A stretch of DNA of 64,000 nt. Origin: Streptococcus parapneumoniae (GTDB lineage Bacteria > Bacillota > Bacilli > Lactobacillales > Streptococcaceae). Location of the stretch: NCBI RefSeq assembly GCF_037076355.1, contig NZ_AP026968.1, positions 884,501 through 948,500 on the forward strand, read 5' to 3'. Positions 55,492 to 64,000 of this stretch are shown here, in pieces. The notes under the pieces are model-generated. The model saw nothing but the letters and a program-made list of their open reading frames with translations, was not told the origin of the DNA and did not search any database. The position numbers and the translations under genes were made by a program. How positions within the stretch are numbered: the stretch's first letter is position 1; each line of letters begins with the position of its first letter.

Positions 55492-58400
55492 ATGCCTAAA
55501 CGTACTGATATTCAAAAAATTATGGTGATTGGTTCTGGTCCGATTATTATTGGTCAGGCTGCTGAGTTTGACTACGCTGGGACCCAGGCTTGCTTGTCAT
55601 TGAAAGAGGAAGGTTATGAGGTTGTTTTGGTTAACTCAAATCCTGCAACTATTATGACGGACAAGGAAATTGCTGATAAGGTTTATATTGAACCGATCAC
55701 ACTTGAGTTTGTGACACGTATTCTTCGTAAGGAACGTCCAGATGCCTTGCTACCAACACTCGGTGGTCAGACAGGTCTCAACATGGCCATGGAATTGTCT
55801 AAAAATGGTATCCTAGATGAGCTTGGAGTGGAACTTCTGGGAACTAAATTATCTGCCATTGACCAAGCGGAGGACCGTGACCTCTTTAAACAATTGATGG
55901 AAGAGCTCAACCAACCAATCCCAGAATCTGAAATTGTCAACACAGTCGAAGAAGCAGTTGCCTTTGCAGCAACAATTGGCTACCCAGTCATCGTCCGTCC
56001 AGCTTTTACACTTGGTGGTACTGGTGGTGGTATGTGTGCCAACGAGGAAGAATTGCGTGAAATCGCTGAAAATGGTTTGAAATTGTCACCTGTTACCCAG
56101 TGTTTGATTGAACGTTCCATTGCTGGTTTCAAGGAAATCGAGTACGAAGTCATGCGTGACTCAGCTGACAATGCTTTGGTTGTTTGTAACATGGAAAACT
56201 TTGACCCAGTTGGGATTCACACAGGAGATTCCATTGTATTCGCCCCTGCCCAAACCATGTCAGATTATGAAAACCAAATGCTTCGTGACGCGAGCTTGAG
56301 CATTATTCGTGCCCTCAAGATTGAAGGTGGATGTAACGTTCAGCTAGCTCTTGATCCCCACAGCTTTAAGTACTATGTTATAGAAGTAAACCCCCGTGTA
56401 TCGCGTTCGTCAGCCCTTGCTTCTAAGGCGACAGGATATCCGATTGCTAAGTTGGCTGCCAAGATTGCAGTCGGTTTGACCTTGGATGAGGTTATAAACC
56501 CAGTCACTGGTTCAACCTATGCCATGTTTGAACCAGCCCTTGACTACGTTGTTGCCAAGATCCCACGTTTCCCATTTGACAAGTTTGAAAAAGGTGAGCG
56601 CCGTCTTGGTACCCAGATGAAGGCGACTGGAGAAGTCATGGCGATTGGTCGTAACATCGAGGAATCTCTCCTTAAAGCTTGTCGTTCCCTTGAAATTGGG
56701 GTGCACCACAATGAAATGCCTGAACTTGCAGCAGTTTCTGATGATGCCTTGATTGAAAAAGTAGTCAAAGCCCAGGATGACCGTCTCTTCTATGTATCAG
56801 AAGCCATTCGCCGCGGTTATACACCAGAAGAAATTGCTGAATTGACTAAGATTGATATCTTCTATCTTGATAAACTCCTACACATCTTTGAAATTGAGCA
56901 AGAATTGGGTGCTCATCCACAAAATCTAGAAGTCTTGAAAACTGCAAAATTGAATGGCTTCTCAGACCGTAAGATTGCTGAGCTCTGGAAAACGACTGCT
57001 GACCAAGTTCGCCAACTTCGTTTGGAAAACAAGATTGTTCCTGTTTATAAGATGGTCGATACTTGTGCGGCAGAATTTGACTCTGAAACACCATACTTCT
57101 ATTCAACCTATGGATGGGAAAATGAATCTATCAAGTCTGATAAGGAATCTGTACTTGTCCTAGGTTCAGGTCCAATCCGTATCGGTCAAGGGGTCGAGTT
57201 TGACTATGCAACGGTTCACTCAGTTAAGGCTATCCAGGCAGCTGGTTATGAAGCCATCATCATGAACTCAAATCCAGAGACCGTTTCAACAGACTTCTCT
57301 GTATCAGATAAGCTTTACTTTGAGCCATTGACATTCGAAGATGTTATGAACGTCATTGACTTGGAGCAACCAAAAGGGGTTATCGTTCAGTTCGGTGGTC
57401 AAACAGCCATCAACCTTGCGGAGCCATTGGCAAAAGCAGGTGTAACCATCCTTGGTACACAGGTTGCTGACCTAGACCGTGCTGAAGACCGTGACCTCTT
57501 TGAGCAAGCTCTTAAAGACTTGGATATTCCACAGCCACCAGGACAAACGGCTACAAATGAAGAAGAAGCAGTGCTTGCAGCTCGCAAGATTGGCTTCCCA
57601 GTTCTTGTCCGCCCATCTTATGTACTTGGTGGACGTGCCATGGAAATCGTTGAAAACGAAGAAGACCTTCGTTCTTACATGCGAACTGCGGTTAAGGCTA
57701 GTCCTGACCATCCAGTCCTTGTAGACTCTTATATCGTTGGACAAGAGTGTGAAGTTGATGCCATTTCAGACGGCGAAAATGTTCTCATTCCTGGTATCAT
57801 GGAGCATATCGAACGTGCCGGTGTCCACTCAGGTGACTCAATGGCCGTTTACCCACCACAAACCTTGTCGCAAAAGGTGCAAGAAACAATCGCAGACTAT
57901 ACTAAACGCCTAGCAATCGGTCTTAACTGCCTTGGAATGATGAACATCCAGTTTGTCATCAAGGATGAAAAAGTCTATGTTATTGAGGTCAATCCACGTG
58001 CCAGCCGTACCGTTCCATTCCTTTCTAAGGTAACCAATATTCCTATGGCTCAAGTAGCAACCAAGCTTATTCTTGGTCAAAAACTTGAAGAACTTGGTTA
58101 CCAAGAGGGACTTTACCCTGAAAGCACCCGCGTTCATATCAAGGCACCTGTCTTCTCCTTTACCAAACTAGCTAAGGTAGACAGCTTACTTGGTCCTGAA
58201 ATGAAGTCGACAGGGGAAGTTATGGGTTCTGATACGACTTTGGAAAAAGCTCTCTATAAAGCCTTTGAAGCTTCTTACCTCCACTTGCCAACTTTTGGAA
58301 ATGTAGTCTTCACCATTGCTGATGATGCCAAAGAAGAAGCCTTGGACTTGGCTCGTCGTTTCCAAAATATTGGCTATGGAATCCTCGCGACAGAAGGGAC

Positions 58401-58668
58401 AGCAGCCTTCTTTGCTAGTCATGGATTGCAAGCACAACCTGTTGGAAAGATTGGTGATGACGATAAGGATATTCCAAGTTTTGTACGCAAAGGAAGAATT
58501 CAAGCTATCGTTAACACAGTAGGAACAAAACGAACTGCTGATGAAGATGGTGAGCAAATCCGCCGTTCAGCCATTGAACACGGTGTACCTCTCTTCACAG
58601 CCTTAGATACAGCTAATGCCATGCTCAAAGTGCTGGAAAGCCGTAGTTTTGTTACAGAAGCCATTTAA
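55492..58668 (+). CDS. carB: Carbamoyl-phosphate synthase large subunit
   Basis: 1058 residues, full length: two ATP-grasp halves (about 1-400 and 545-935; [17 protein letters not shown] and [17 protein letters not shown]), an oligomerisation domain between them, and the C-terminal MGS-like allosteric domain. It makes carbamoyl phosphate for pyrimidines and arginine. No clear Shine-Dalgarno lies just before the ATG (sequence TTTGTATCATAAACT), which is unusual for so large an operon gene. A degenerate BOX follows the stop directly. Confidence 0.96.
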   Translation: MPKRTDIQKIMVIGSGPIIIGQAAEFDYAGTQACLSLKEEGYEVVLVNSNPATIMTDKEIADKVYIEPITLEFVTRILRKERPDALLPTLGGQTGLNMAMELSKNGILDELGVELLGTKLSAIDQAEDRDLFKQLMEELNQPIPESEIVNTVEEAVAFAATIGYPVIVRPAFTLGGTGGGMCANEEELREIAENGLKLSPVTQCLIERSIAGFKEIEYEVMRDSADNALVVCNMENFDPVGIHTGDSIVFAPAQTMSDYENQMLRDASLSIIRALKIEGGCNVQLALDPHSFKYYVIEVNPRVSRSSALASKATGYPIAKLAAKIAVGLTLDEVINPVTGSTYAMFEPALDYVVAKIPRFPFDKFEKGERRLGTQMKATGEVMAIGRNIEESLLKACRSLEIGVHHNEMPELAAVSDDALIEKVVKAQDDRLFYVSEAIRRGYTPEEIAELTKIDIFYLDKLLHIFEIEQELGAHPQNLEVLKTAKLNGFSDRKIAELWKTTADQVRQLRLENKIVPVYKMVDTCAAEFDSETPYFYSTYGWENESIKSDKESVLVLGSGPIRIGQGVEFDYATVHSVKAIQAAGYEAIIMNSNPETVSTDFSVSDKLYFEPLTFEDVMNVIDLEQPKGVIVQFGGQTAINLAEPLAKAGVTILGTQVADLDRAEDRDLFEQALKDLDIPQPPGQTATNEEEAVLAARKIGFPVLVRPSYVLGGRAMEIVENEEDLRSYMRTAVKASPDHPVLVDSYIVGQECEVDAISDGENVLIPGIMEHIERAGVHSGDSMAVYPPQTLSQKVQETIADYTKRLAIGLNCLGMMNIQFVIKDEKVYVIEVNPRASRTVPFLSKVTNIPMAQVATKLILGQKLEELGYQEGLYPESTRVHIKAPVFSFTKLAKVDSLLGPEMKSTGEVMGSDTTLEKALYKAFEASYLHLPTFGNVVFTIADDAKEEALDLARRFQNIGYGILATEGTAAFFASHGLQAQPVGKIGDDDKDIPSFVRKGRIQAIVNTVGTKRTADEDGEQIRRSAIEHGVPLFTALDTANAMLKVLESRSFVTEAI

Positions 58669-58765
58669 TACCCAATGAAAATCAAAGAGCAAACTAGTCG
58701 CAGGCTGTACTTGAGTACGGCAAGGCGACATTGACACGGTTTGAAGAGATTTTCGAAGAGTATAA
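58668..58765 (-). repeat. BOX element 5 (short, degenerate)
   Basis: Begins in the carB stop codon, TACCCAATGAAAATCAAAG, and ends TTTTCGAAGAGTATA. The central hairpin unit is lost; a fused GCAGGCTGTACTTGAGTACGG joins the boxC and boxA ends. Confidence 0.85.
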
Positions 58766-58807
58766 ATAGGAAAATAAGTTGGATAAAAGGTCTTTAAGAA
58801 GATAAGG

Positions 58808-58856
58808 AAAACGCATAATATCAGATACAGAATGAACCTGATATTATGCGTTTTGT
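58808..58856. terminator. Perfect 17-bp hairpin between carB and licD2
   Basis: AAAACGCATAATATCAG (58808-58824) and CTGATATTATGCGTTTT (58838-58854). It lies between convergent genes and probably terminates both. Similar to the ffh terminator at 45166. Confidence 0.85.
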
Positions 58857-58936
58857 TGTGGGGGGACTTACTTTATTTTTTCCTGCAATTGAGTTTTTTC
58901 CAAGTCTCACTCAATACTTTGTATAATTGCCATCAA

Positions 58937-59746
58937 TCAGCTTTTACGATAAGCTTTAATACTGTGACTATACCATTCTTGCATTTCCTTTGATGGTGGT
59001 GTCATATAATCCCCATACATCTGGGTTAAAAATTGGTCATATTTTTTTGGCACAGGCAACATACGACCTTCAAACTCAGTTAAGATGAGTTCTTTAAAGG
59101 TATCAACTGGGAAGACTTCTTTCATTCCTTCCTTACCGATCCCAATTCCTCCTTCATATTGAGGAGAGTTGGTTGTAGCATTTTTGACTAGCTGATCAAT
59201 TTTCTTGTAAAAGTAACGGGGATTGACCACTCGGAGGGCGTACCAGCTACATAATCTTAGAAAATCTTTTAATTTGCTATCACCGTGAACTGCGCGTGAT
59301 TTTTTGATATAAGCTAGTTGACGAAGGGCCACATACTTATAACTCTTGTCGACAATGCTCAAGTCTGTAAAGCGATCAATTGGGAAGACATCAATAAAGA
59401 GACTGGTGTCATGACGCTTGTACTTCACATGGTCTTCGATAACTGTAGAAGTATCCAAAATCGATGCGAAATTATGGAAGTACCAAGAAGAAGTGTCGTA
59501 GGAGAGAACCTTATAACGTGGATGATCTTCTTCCTCAATAATCTTCAGTAAACGCTCGTAATCTTCACGATAAAGGGAAATATCAATATCATCATCCCAA
59601 GGAATCATACCTTTGTGGCGGATAGCTCCAAGCATGGTTCCATAACTTAGAAAATAAGGAATATCATGTTTCTTACAAGTCTCATCAATATAGTCTAGCA
59701 GGGCTAGTTGAATTTCTTTAATTTCTTCTTTTTCTAAATATTGCAT
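58937..59746 (-). CDS. licD2: LicD2-type phosphocholine transferase
   Basis: 269 residues, LicD fold: SYGTMLGAIRHKGMIPWDDD then IDISLYR near residues 36-60, and GDYMTPPS near the C-terminus. LicD proteins move phosphocholine from CDP-choline to teichoic acid sugars. Gene order tacF-licD1-licD2 identifies it as the LicD2 position. The start at 59746 has GGAGG upstream (minus strand) inside the end of licD1; the longer frame to 59779 is not supported. Confidence 0.93.
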   Translation of the reverse strand: MQYLEKEEIKEIQLALLDYIDETCKKHDIPYFLSYGTMLGAIRHKGMIPWDDDIDISLYREDYERLLKIIEEEDHPRYKVLSYDTSSWYFHNFASILDTSTVIEDHVKYKRHDTSLFIDVFPIDRFTDLSIVDKSYKYVALRQLAYIKKSRAVHGDSKLKDFLRLCSWYALRVVNPRYFYKKIDQLVKNATTNSPQYEGGIGIGKEGMKEVFPVDTFKELILTEFEGRMLPVPKKYDQFLTQMYGDYMTPPSKEMQEWYSHSIKAYRKS

Positions 59747-59747
59747 T

Positions 59748-60551
59748 CTAATCCTCCAATTTGTAGGCATGAAATTCATGACTGTAGAAGCGTTTTTCTT
59801 CAGGTGGCAAGGTCATATAATCTCCATAAAATTGCGTCAAAATAGTATCAAATTTTTCAGGTGCGGGAAGGCTTAAATTCTCAAAGGGCAAATCGATTGT
59901 TTTATCAAAAGTACCACTTGGGAAGACTTCCTTCTCCTTAAATTTAGAAGGGATAAAAGCCATATACTGCCCATTCTCACGGCTATATTTTTGAATTTCT
60001 TTCTCGATTTTATGTGCGAAATAACGAGGAGAAACCGGTCGAAGGAGCAACCAAAAGGCTGTTCGTATCCAATCTTTTAAGAGGCTATCTTTATAGACAA
60101 TATTTTTATGTTTACTGAAAGACAGAAGTTTGAAGCTTTCCAGTTTGTAACAAGTATCAATGACCTTAGGGTCATCAAAGCGATCCATAGGGAAAATATC
60201 GATAAAAACACCTGACTCATAGGTTTTTGTATTTCGAGTATCGATTATTTTAGTTGTACTGTCGGTTATTTTGATAAAGTTATTAAAGTAGTTTTTATCC
60301 GTTTCTAAGGATAAAAGTTTGTATTTACTTTTTTCCTTTTGAAAGATGTTAATAAATCGTTGGTAGTCTTCTCGAGGCATGGATAAATCAATATCGTCGT
60401 CCCAAGGGATAAAGCCCTGATGTCGAACTGCCCCAATCAGAGTTCCGTAGTTAATAATATAGTTGATATTGTGCTTTTTACAGAGAGTATCAATATAATC
60501 CAAAATTTCTAATTCAATTTGTTTGGCATCTTCAATGGTTAGTTGTTTCAT
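59748..60551 (-). CDS. licD1: LicD1-type phosphocholine transferase
   Basis: 267 residues. NYGTLIGAVRHQGFIPWDDD then IDLSMPR near residues 32-56 and GDYMTLPP near the end. Paralogue of LicD2 and, more distantly, of the protein at 4576-5421. In pneumococcus LicD1 and LicD2 add the two phosphocholines of each teichoic acid repeat. It starts 9 nt after tacF and ends 1 nt before licD2. Confidence 0.93.
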   Translation of the reverse strand: MKQLTIEDAKQIELEILDYIDTLCKKHNINYIINYGTLIGAVRHQGFIPWDDDIDLSMPREDYQRFINIFQKEKSKYKLLSLETDKNYFNNFIKITDSTTKIIDTRNTKTYESGVFIDIFPMDRFDDPKVIDTCYKLESFKLLSFSKHKNIVYKDSLLKDWIRTAFWLLLRPVSPRYFAHKIEKEIQKYSRENGQYMAFIPSKFKEKEVFPSGTFDKTIDLPFENLSLPAPEKFDTILTQFYGDYMTLPPEEKRFYSHEFHAYKLED

Positions 60552-60560
60552 TCTATACTC

Positions 60561-62048
60561 CTAAGATTTTTTGAGTTTATTTTTTAAGGCTAGGACATGG
60601 TTTAAAAATTCATAGAAAATGCTATCTTTGGTGAAGACAAGTAGACCAATATAAGAGATGGCTGATAGCAAGACAATCAAACCAGTATTAATCAAAAATG
60701 GCAAATGAATGACCATATCCACAGGATACAAGAAATTAATCAGGAAATAAATTCCTACAAAGGAAAGTGAAAAGAGAGAGTATCGAATAGTATAGCTAAA
60801 GATATGTCCTAAGTGAATAAGTTGTTTCCTATGGATGAAAATGATATAGAAAACAAGTAGAGAGGCCTCTGATAACATAGTTGTCAGTAAATAGTATTCA
60901 GGAGCCACGATATGGTTGAAAAAGAGGAGACTATTTAAGCCCAAATTGAGTAGCCCAGCAAAGACTGTATAGACTGTGATACGTTTTTCATAGCCGTTTG
61001 TAAAGAGAATTTGGGAACCAAGAATGGTATCTAGTGCCAGGATAATCGTACGAAAAGCGAAGAGAGAGGTTAAGATACCGCCTCCGATATATTTTTCACT
61101 ACCGTAAAGGAGGATGGCATTTGGTCCTAAAACCATGAGCCCAAAACTTAAAGGAATGATAAAGAAGTTAAAGATTCGACTACCTCTATTAACCAGAGAA
61201 ACATAGGCTTCTTTGTCTCCTTTACCCAAATAGTAACTGAGACGAGGCACACTCACTCCGATAGCTCCTGTTACAACACCAGCTATAACGGTCACAATTC
61301 GTTGAGCCATGGTATAGTAACTAACGTTGACATCAATCCCTGTTTTAACGAGGAAGAGGCGATCTAAAAAAGTGAAGAGCATATTGGCATTGGCAAAGAC
61401 CAACATGGCTGTCAGAGGGAGAAAGAGCGGTTTAAAATCACTTATGTGGATTTTAACAAGTTTGATCTCTCTTTTGATCCAAAAATAACTAATCAGATAG
61501 TTAATTAGTGTCGATAAACTCATTACAAGTGTATAGACAACAATATCGTGTTCATTTTTAACAAATAAGAAAATAGAGACCAGCATCAGGATACGGATGA
61601 AGGCAGTTTTGTAAAAGAGAAAACTGTAATTTTCTAGAGCTTCATTGACCCATTCGATTGAAAAAATCTGGGCAATGAGTTGAATCCCCATAACAAGGTA
61701 GACTTTTTTGACGATTGGATTATCTGTAAAGAAGAGAGGATAGGCAAGGATATAGACAGCGGTAGTCAAAATCGTACAAGCAATGCACAAATAAAAAAGA
61801 CTGGAGAAGGTTCTATTCAGATCTTTTTTGTTATCCTTGACATTACTGATGGCCCGTAAACCGTAGTTATAGACCCCATAAGTCGCAAAGGGCAAGAAAA
61901 ATGACAAAATAGTGTCGACAGAGTTGAAGTAACCATAGCCAGTTCGGTCCAAGACACGCGCGACATAGGTTCCAGTTAGGATGGGAAAAATAATATTTAA
62001 GACACGAATTCCCATGTAAGATAGAGCATTTAATTTTATACTTTTCAT
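60561..62048 (-). CDS. tacF: Teichoic acid flippase TacF
   Basis: 495 residues, about 14 membrane helices, MATE/Wzx-type polysaccharide flippase (LNALSYMGIRVLNIIFPILT at the N-terminus, TGYGYFNSVDTILSFF following). In pneumococcus TacF flips choline-decorated teichoic acid precursors and sets the choline requirement; point changes in it allow choline-independent growth. Those residues were not scored here. The promoter is at 62068-62076 on the minus strand. Confidence 0.92.
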   Translation of the reverse strand: MKSIKLNALSYMGIRVLNIIFPILTGTYVARVLDRTGYGYFNSVDTILSFFLPFATYGVYNYGLRAISNVKDNKKDLNRTFSSLFYLCIACTILTTAVYILAYPLFFTDNPIVKKVYLVMGIQLIAQIFSIEWVNEALENYSFLFYKTAFIRILMLVSIFLFVKNEHDIVVYTLVMSLSTLINYLISYFWIKREIKLVKIHISDFKPLFLPLTAMLVFANANMLFTFLDRLFLVKTGIDVNVSYYTMAQRIVTVIAGVVTGAIGVSVPRLSYYLGKGDKEAYVSLVNRGSRIFNFFIIPLSFGLMVLGPNAILLYGSEKYIGGGILTSLFAFRTIILALDTILGSQILFTNGYEKRITVYTVFAGLLNLGLNSLLFFNHIVAPEYYLLTTMLSEASLLVFYIIFIHRKQLIHLGHIFSYTIRYSLFSLSFVGIYFLINFLYPVDMVIHLPFLINTGLIVLLSAISYIGLLVFTKDSIFYEFLNHVLALKNKLKKS

Positions 62049-62067
62049 TCAATTTACCTCGTTTTTC

Positions 62068-62076
62068 ATTATATCA
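62068..62076 (-). promoter_or_regulatory. tacF-licD1-licD2 promoter, extended -10
   Basis: On the minus strand TGATATAAT, about 20 nt before the tacF start, with GAGGT ribosome binding site at about 62058-62053. Confidence 0.65.
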
Positions 62077-62108
62077 TAAAGTCAGCTAATAAGAAATGAA
62101 GGGCAGTA

Positions 62109-62214
62109 ATACTCTTCGAAAATCAAATTCAAACCACGTCAGCGTCGCCTTACCGTACTCAAGTACAGCTTACGGCTAGCTTCCTAGTTTGCTTTTTGAT
62201 TTTCATTGAGTATA
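62109..62214 (+). repeat. BOX element 6 (opposite orientation)
   Basis: ATACTCTTCGAAAATC ... CACGTCAGCGTCGCCTTACCG ... GGCTAGCTTCCTAGTTTGC ... TTTTCATTGAGTATA. This is the only BOX with boxA first on the plus strand. The internal hairpin unit is short (TACTCAAGTA). It lies in the tacF/tarI divergent region. Confidence 0.92.
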
Positions 62215-62249
62215 AGTCAAGTAATCACTTTGAAGTTTCAAATCTTAAT

Positions 62250-62277
62250 TTTAAGTTTTCTTTAAGGAAAGTATATT
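62250..62277 (+). promoter_or_regulatory. CiaR-type binding site and adjoining promoter
   Basis: TTTAAG (62250-62255), 5 nt, TTTAAG (62261-62266), the exact direct repeat bound by CiaR, followed by TATATT at 62272-62277. A CiaR-driven promoter upstream of tarI is known in pneumococcus. Confidence 0.75.
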
Positions 62278-62314
62278 ATTCTGAAGAACTCTAAAATTTC
62301 ACAGCCATTTATTG

Positions 62315-62343
62315 GTAATGACTACAGAATTCCAAGTCATTAC
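62315..62343 (+). other. Hairpin in the long tarI leader
   Basis: GTAATGACT-acagaattcca-AGTCATTAC, perfect 9-bp stem between the CiaR promoter and the second promoter. No T-run follows. Confidence 0.5.
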
Positions 62344-62438
62344 TAGAAGTGGACTAGTTTCTTTGAATAATAGAACTCCTTAATCCTTCTATTCTAGAAC
62401 GGGAGGGCCGGTATTTCTTTTATGATAGAACTAGATTG

Positions 62439-62447
62439 TGGTATAAT
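62439..62447 (+). promoter_or_regulatory. Main tarI-tarJ promoter, extended -10
   Basis: TGGTATAAT, 41 nt before tarI, with AAAGGAG ribosome binding site at 62475-62481. Confidence 0.75.
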
Positions 62448-62488
62448 AGAGAGAATAAGTTTTTTTAGTAAGACAAAGGAGAAAATAG

Positions 62489-63196
62489 ATGATTTATGCA
62501 GGAATTCTTGCTGGTGGAACTGGCACACGCATGGGAATCAGTAACTTGCCAAAACAATTTTTAGAGCTAGGTGATCGACCTATTTTGATTCATACAATTG
62601 AAAAATTTGTCTTGGAACCAAGTATTGAAAAAATTGTGGTTGGGGTTCATGGAGACTGGGTTTCTCATGCAGAAGATCTTGTAGATAAATATCTGCCTCT
62701 TCATAAGGAACGTATCATCATTACAAAGGGTGGTGCTGACCGCAATACAAGTATTGAAAAAATCATTGAAGCTATCGATGCTTATCGTCCGCTTACTCCA
62801 GAGGACATCGTTGTTACCCACGATTCTGTTCGTCCATTCATTACGCTTCGCATGATTCAGGACAATATCCAACTTGCCCACAATCATGACGCAGTGGACA
62901 CAGTGGTAGAAGCGGTTGATACTATCGTTGAAAGTACCAATGGTCAATTCATTACAGATATTCCAAATCGTGCTCACCTTTATCAAGGACAAACACCTCA
63001 AACATTCCGTTGCAAGGACTTCATGGACCTTTATGGCTCTCTTTCTGCTGAAGAGAAAGAAATCTTGACAGATGCATGTAAAATCTTTGTCATTAAAGGA
63101 AAAGATGTAGCCTTGGCCAAGGGTGAATACTCAAATCTGAAGATTACAACCGTAACAGATTTGAAGATTGCAAAAAGTATGATTGAGAAAGACTAG
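62489..63196 (+). CDS. tarI: Ribitol-5-phosphate cytidylyltransferase
   Basis: 235 residues of the IspD/TarI family: N-terminal CTP-binding AGILAGGTGTRMGISNLPKQ, then VTHDSVRPFIT and GQTPQTFRC. Its place next to tarJ and the lic genes identifies TarI rather than IspD. It makes CDP-ribitol for teichoic acid. tarJ begins 4 nt after its stop. Confidence 0.95.
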   Translation: MIYAGILAGGTGTRMGISNLPKQFLELGDRPILIHTIEKFVLEPSIEKIVVGVHGDWVSHAEDLVDKYLPLHKERIIITKGGADRNTSIEKIIEAIDAYRPLTPEDIVVTHDSVRPFITLRMIQDNIQLAHNHDAVDTVVEAVDTIVESTNGQFITDIPNRAHLYQGQTPQTFRCKDFMDLYGSLSAEEKEILTDACKIFVIKGKDVALAKGEYSNLKITTVTDLKIAKSMIEKD

Positions 63197-63200
63197 TAAA

Positions 63201-64000
63201 ATGATTAATCAAATTTATCAACTAACTAAGCCTAAGTTTATCAATGTCAAATATCAGGAAGAGGCTATTGACCAAGAGAATCATATCCTCATCCGCCCTA
63301 ATTATATGGCGGTCTGTCATGCGGATCAGCGTTACTACCAAGGAAAACGTGATCCAAAGATTTTGAATAAAAAACTTCCAATGGCAATGATTCACGAGTC
63401 ATGTGGAACCGTTATTTCTGACCCGACAGGAACCTACGAGGTTGGGCAAAAAGTTGTCATGATTCCCAATCATCCTCCTATGCAGAGTGATGAAGAATTC
63501 TATGAGAACTACATGACAGGGACTCATTTCTTGTCTAGTGGATTTGATGGCTTTATGAGAGAGTTTGTTTCTCTTCCTAAAGATCGTGTGGTGGCTTATG
63601 ATGCTATTGAAGATACGGTTGCAGCCATTACAGAGTTTGTCAGTGTTGGCATGCATGCCATGAATCGCTTATTGACCCTTGCTCATAGCAAGCGGGACCG
63701 AATCGCCGTTATCGGAGATGGAAGTCTAGCATTTGTGGTTGCCAATATTATCAATTATACTTTGCCAGAAGCAGAGATTGTGGTTATTGGTCGTCATTGG
63801 GAAAAATTGGAACTTTTCTCTTTTGCCAAAGAATGCTATATTACTGATAATATTCCTGAAGATTTGGCCTTTGACCATGCTTTTGAGTGTTGTGGTGGTG
63901 ATGGTACTGGACCGGCTATAAATGACCTGATTCGCTACATTCGTCCTCAGGGAACGATTCTCATGATGGGAGTTAGCGAATATAAAGTCAATCTCAATAC
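63201..64000 (+). CDS. tarJ: Ribulose-5-phosphate reductase TarJ (partial, runs off the window)
   Basis: First 266 residues; no stop before 64000. Medium-chain alcohol dehydrogenase fold: catalytic zinc site near CHADQRYYQG, MIHESCGTV, and the Rossmann segment IAVIGDGSLAFVV. It makes ribitol-5-phosphate, the substrate of TarI. The pneumococcal lic1 genes would be expected just beyond the window. Confidence 0.93.
   Translation, partial: MINQIYQLTKPKFINVKYQEEAIDQENHILIRPNYMAVCHADQRYYQGKRDPKILNKKLPMAMIHESCGTVISDPTGTYEVGQKVVMIPNHPPMQSDEEFYENYMTGTHFLSSGFDGFMREFVSLPKDRVVAYDAIEDTVAAITEFVSVGMHAMNRLLTLAHSKRDRIAVIGDGSLAFVVANIINYTLPEAEIVVIGRHWEKLELFSFAKECYITDNIPEDLAFDHAFECCGGDGTGPAINDLIRYIRPQGTILMMGVSEYKVNLN

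Overview
The window is a chromosomal segment from a Mitis-group Streptococcus, in the S. pneumoniae / S. pseudopneumoniae / S. mitis complex. The evidence is gene order and near-identity, as I remember pneumococcal proteins, across aroA-aroK-pheA-psr, mecA, hom-thrB, msrAB, rplJ-rplL, gdhA, ylxM-ffh, pyrR-pyrB-carA-carB and the choline teichoic acid loci. There are also six BOX-type repeats, an IS630-Spn1-like transposase remnant and many extended -10 (TGnTATAAT) promoters. A choline-binding Amidase_3 enzyme, a choline-binding CAP protein and an Efe/Tat iron operon make a non-pneumococcal Mitis species (for example S. mitis or S. pseudopneumoniae) more likely than classical S. pneumoniae. The sequence alone does not settle the species.

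Layout. 1-4.5 kb: end of the aromatic amino acid operon (tyrA tail, YlbF-family gene, aroA, aroK, pheA) and the LCP gene psr. 4.5-10 kb: a teichoic acid (lic3-type) operon with a LicD protein, two glycosyltransferases, a Wzy-like polymerase and a Wzz-like protein. 10-22.7 kb: mecA, hom-thrB, msrAB, a heterodimeric ABC exporter, an MTA/SAH deaminase, the rplJ-rplL operon with its L10 leader, and gdhA, with four BOX elements between them. 22.7-26.8 kb: an accessory patch with a degraded IS630 transposase and two divergent choline-binding protein genes. 26.9-31.6 kb: an iron-uptake operon (imelysin-type lipoprotein, DyP peroxidase with Tat signal, FTR1-type permease, TatC, TatA). 31.7-35.9 kb: a RelBE/ParE-type toxin-antitoxin pair, then rpmE, pde2, flavodoxin, chorismate mutase, two fluC genes and rplS.

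35.9-40.5 kb is the most mobile part. It follows tRNA-Arg(CCU) and holds 11-bp-phased TGACCAAA repeats, an orphan RelB-like antitoxin, a MntA-HepT (MNT-HEPN) pair, a tyrosine integrase fragment, an HTH-type remnant, a PlcR/TprA-like regulator, a CYTH protein behind a strong promoter and long leader, and a truncated MFS transporter. It is AT-rich and looks like the scar of an integrated element.

40.5-58.7 kb is core: Cof phosphatase, HD hydrolase, DUF1934, ylxM-ffh, pyrP with a PyrR attenuator, rsmG, lemA-htpX, an Lsa/Vml-like ABC-F gene behind an apparent translation-coupled attenuator, DUF177-nth, and pyrR-pyrB-carA-carB with a second PyrR attenuator. 58.9-64 kb: choline teichoic acid genes licD2-licD1-tacF (minus strand) divergent from tarI-tarJ (plus strand), with a TTTAAG-N5-TTTAAG CiaR-type site between them.

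How it fits together: the lic3-type operon, tacF/licD1/licD2 and tarIJ together make, decorate and flip phosphocholine-bearing teichoic acid chains. The two choline-binding proteins at 23.8-26.8 kb would dock on those chains. PyrR couples pyrP and pyrR-carB expression to UMP/UTP.
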